DNA of 64,000 nt from Micromonospora parathelypteridis (GTDB taxonomy: Bacteria > Actinomycetota > Actinomycetes > Mycobacteriales > Micromonosporaceae): contig NZ_JACHDP010000001.1 in NCBI RefSeq assembly GCF_014201145.1, forward strand, positions 1,488,001 to 1,552,000, read 5' to 3'. Below the pieces are notes generated by a model. The model saw nothing but the letters and a program-made list of their open reading frames with translations. It was not told where the DNA came from and searched no databases. Below, piece after piece: positions 62,350 through 64,000 of this stretch; position 1 is the stretch's first letter, and every line of letters begins with the position of its first letter. A program made the position numbers and the translations under genes.

Positions 62350-62506
62350 GCGTGTTTCCTCTCCGTCTAGGTTTGCGCCTCGCGAGGAGAAATCATGGGG
62401 TGAAGACACTGCCCGGACTTATGTGCCAATTCGATTTGGGCACGCCGCCGCCATATCTCGGAGCCTAGAACGCCGCGCCCCGGGCTCGTGGCGATACGAG
62501 GAGTCC

Positions 62507-63367
62507 CTACTGGTCATGTCCGGGGGCCGCGACGGCCTGCTCGGCGGCTCGGCTGACCTGCTCCCAGCGCGCCCAGGTGTCCATTCGTCGGCGGGAGACG
62601 TCGAACGCCAGGTCGTACACCATGCTGCCGAGCAGGAGCCGCAGCGGCGGGTCGTCGCTGTCGACCAGTTGCAGCAGCGCCTCGGCCGCCAGCCGTGGCT
62701 GGCTGTCGATCGAGCCTTCCGCCCACTGTCGCTCCAGTTCGGCGCGCAGCGGCGCGTAGGCCTCCAGCGGGGTGGTGGCGCTCAGACTGGTGTAGAGGTC
62801 GGTCCAGTACCCGCCCGGCTGCACGATGCTGAGCTTGACGTCGAAGGCCGCCGCCTCCATGGCCAGGGCCTCACTCATGCCTTCCAGGGCGAACTTGCTC
62901 GCGCTGTACATGCCGGTGCTCGGGAAGCCACCGAGCGCGGCGATGCTGGAGACCTGCACGATGTGACCGGACCGTTGGGCGCGCAGGTGCGGCAGCACGG
63001 CCTGACTGACCCAGAGCGCGCCGAAGAGGTTGACCTCGAACTGGGCTCGCGCCTCGGCCTCGGTGAACTCTTCGATCATGCCCATGGACAGGGTGCCGGC
63101 GTTGTTGACGACGATGTCGAGCCGTCCGAAGTGCTCGACGGCGGTGGCCACGGCAGCGACGACCGCCGCCCGGTCGGTCACGTCGAGGGTCAGGGCAAGC
63201 AGCCGGTCCGCGTGCCGCTCGTCGAAGTCGTCCCGGGCGATGGTCCGGGCGGCGGCGACCACCCGGTCACCACGTTCCAGCGCGGCGTCGGCGAAGGCGC
63301 GGCCGAGGCCGCGGCTGGCGCCGGTGATGAACCAGGTCCGGGGGGCGGCGTGGGATGAGGTGCGCAT
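62507..63367 (-). CDS. Short-chain dehydrogenase/reductase under TetR control
   Basis: This is a 286-aa Rossmann enzyme. It has FITGASRGLGRAFADAAL (NAD(P) site), VVNNAGTLSMG, VQVSSIAALGG and the catalytic YSASK. It resembles the oxidoreductases that commonly lie beside TetR genes. The promoter region carries two identical 17-bp palindromes, which lie between it and the divergent TetR-family gene. Substrate is unknown. Confidence 0.9.
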   Translation of the reverse strand: MRTSSHAAPRTWFITGASRGLGRAFADAALERGDRVVAAARTIARDDFDERHADRLLALTLDVTDRAAVVAAVATAVEHFGRLDIVVNNAGTLSMGMIEEFTEAEARAQFEVNLFGALWVSQAVLPHLRAQRSGHIVQVSSIAALGGFPSTGMYSASKFALEGMSEALAMEAAAFDVKLSIVQPGGYWTDLYTSLSATTPLEAYAPLRAELERQWAEGSIDSQPRLAAEALLQLVDSDDPPLRLLLGSMVYDLAFDVSRRRMDTWARWEQVSRAAEQAVAAPGHDQ

Positions 63368-63396
63368 GGTGGCGTCTCCGCTTCGTTGATACGAGA

Positions 63397-63413
63397 CGAG
63401 ACGGTTCGTCTCG
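63397..63413. promoter_or_regulatory. TetR operator O1
   Basis: CGAGAC-GGTTC-GTCTCG is a perfect 6-5-6 dyad, 30 bp upstream of the SDR start. An identical copy lies 59 bp away at 63456-63472. Confidence 0.85.
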
Positions 63414-63455
63414 TTGTAGGGAGGAGATTAGGCCACCGTGCGTTCACCGTCAAGA

Positions 63456-63472
63456 CGAGACGGTTCGTCTCG
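63456..63472. promoter_or_regulatory. TetR operator O2
   Basis: This is an identical copy of O1, 22 bp before the TetR-family ATG and abutting its -10 TAGGGT (63480-63485). Occupation would repress both divergent promoters. Confidence 0.85.
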
Positions 63473-63479
63473 TTGGTGG

Positions 63480-63485
63480 TAGGGT
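63480..63485 (+). promoter_or_regulatory. -10 hexamer TAGGGT of leaderless tetR gene
   Basis: TAGGGT lies 8 nt before ATG 63494. Confidence 0.5.
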
Positions 63486-63493
63486 GCTCGTTC

Positions 63494-64000
63494 ATGACGC
63501 CCAACACGGCACGCCGGCGAGAGACCTCCCGACGCGCCATCCTCACCGCGGCCTTCGAGCTACTGCAGGAGATCGGGTACGCGAAGGTCAGCATCGAGGG
63601 CATCGCCGCGCGCGCCGGAGTCGGCAAGCAGACCATCTACCGCTGGTGGCCGTCGAAGGGCGCGGTCATCTTCGACGCTTTCCTCATGCTCAGCGAGGGC
63701 ACCGAGGGTGAGCCGCCGACGTTGCCGGACACCGGTGACCTGGCGGCGGACCTGACCCTGGTGCTTCGCGCCACGGTCGAGGAGATGAACGATCCCCGCT
63801 ACGAGCAACCGATGCGCGCGCTGGCCACCGAGATAGCGCTCGACCCCGAGTTGGCCGCGGCCTACGCCGAACGGTTGGACGGGCCGCTGAAGGAGGCCAA
63901 GCGGCAGCGCCTGCGCAGCGCCCAGCAGGCGGGGCAACTCGCCGAGGGCATCGACCTCGGCGTGGCGGTGGACATGATCTGGGGGCCGGTCCTCAACCGA
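63494..64000 (+). CDS. TetR family repressor, 3' truncated by window edge
   Basis: 169 codons are visible. The HTH is SRRAILTAAFELLQEIGYAKVSIEGIAARAGVGKQTIYRWWPSKGAVIFDAF, followed by a helical ligand domain (DLAADLTLVLRATVEEMNDPRYEQPMRALATEIALDPELAAAY). The C-terminus is beyond the window. It is divergent from the SDR gene with two identical operators between them, so it probably represses itself and that reductase. Confidence 0.9.
   Translation, partial: MTPNTARRRETSRRAILTAAFELLQEIGYAKVSIEGIAARAGVGKQTIYRWWPSKGAVIFDAFLMLSEGTEGEPPTLPDTGDLAADLTLVLRATVEEMNDPRYEQPMRALATEIALDPELAAAYAERLDGPLKEAKRQRLRSAQQAGQLAEGIDLGVAVDMIWGPVLNR

Noticed and set aside
62350-62506. Possible extra small gene between epoxide hydrolase and SDR
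   Set aside because: Reading frames are short and lack a start with a ribosome site; nothing recognisable was found.

Overview
This is chromosomal DNA of a high-G+C actinomycete. Gene content, the archaeal-type AspRS, MptB-type mannosyltransferases, an F420 enzyme and many GTG starts point to the Micromonosporaceae, most likely Micromonospora or a close relative. That taxon is inferred from recognised protein families, not from a search. No rRNA, tRNA, insertion sequence, prophage or CRISPR array was seen. The window is mostly core metabolism with small accessory cassettes, and both edges cut a gene.

Layout. 0-8 kb: DUF2314 fragment, gcvT, pepA, a 109-aa conserved protein, lpdA and sucB (lipoylated 2-oxoacid dehydrogenase parts). 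7.4-14.4 kb: accessory redox and regulatory genes (SDR, LtrA, hemerythrin, a divergent MerR/aldo-keto reductase pair with a textbook MerR operator, a TIGR01777 epimerase, a secreted PHB-depolymerase-type esterase). 14.6-24.8 kb: two GT-C-like membrane proteins and a beta-propeller protein flank lipB, an ECF42-like sigma factor with its DGPF/YCII partner, an archaeal-type aspS behind a T-box leader, and lipA. LipB and LipA make the lipoyl cofactor used by SucB and glycine cleavage, so the first 23 kb contains much of a lipoate circuit. 24.8-32.7 kb: a large LuxR ATPase regulator, DUF4191, RDD, glnA with a GlnR-type box, and a PadR/membrane-protein pair. 33-41.5 kb: a minus-strand operon of a GATase, glnE, a membrane protein and two tandem MptB-like transferases. 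41.6-46.1 kb: LD-carboxypeptidase, Vgb-like lyase, a secreted helical protein, VOC protein, WYL regulator and DUF350. 46.2-50.6 kb: a second glutamine synthetase (GlnA2), nadE and panB. 50.8-56.4 kb: F420:NADP reductase, RNB exonuclease, histone H1-like protein, a small conserved protein, M48 protease and NUDIX hydrolase. 56.4-64 kb: AraC-PadR-membrane operon, GNAT, transglutaminase-like protein, redoxin/epoxide-hydrolase pair and a TetR-controlled SDR. Nitrogen control is concentrated here: glnA, its adenylyltransferase glnE, glnA2, and two GlnR-like boxes.

Three signals that gene calling alone would miss stand out. (1) Seven long imperfect palindromes (stems 14-34 bp) fall into sequence families; six lie between convergent genes, and several follow a C-rich tract. 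(2) A T-box leader upstream of aspS has a full canonical antiterminator, a GAC specifier and a UGGC bulge that fits the G discriminator of tRNA-Asp. (3) At least fifteen genes have a TANNNT -10 hexamer only 6-8 nt before the start codon, predicting leaderless mRNAs.
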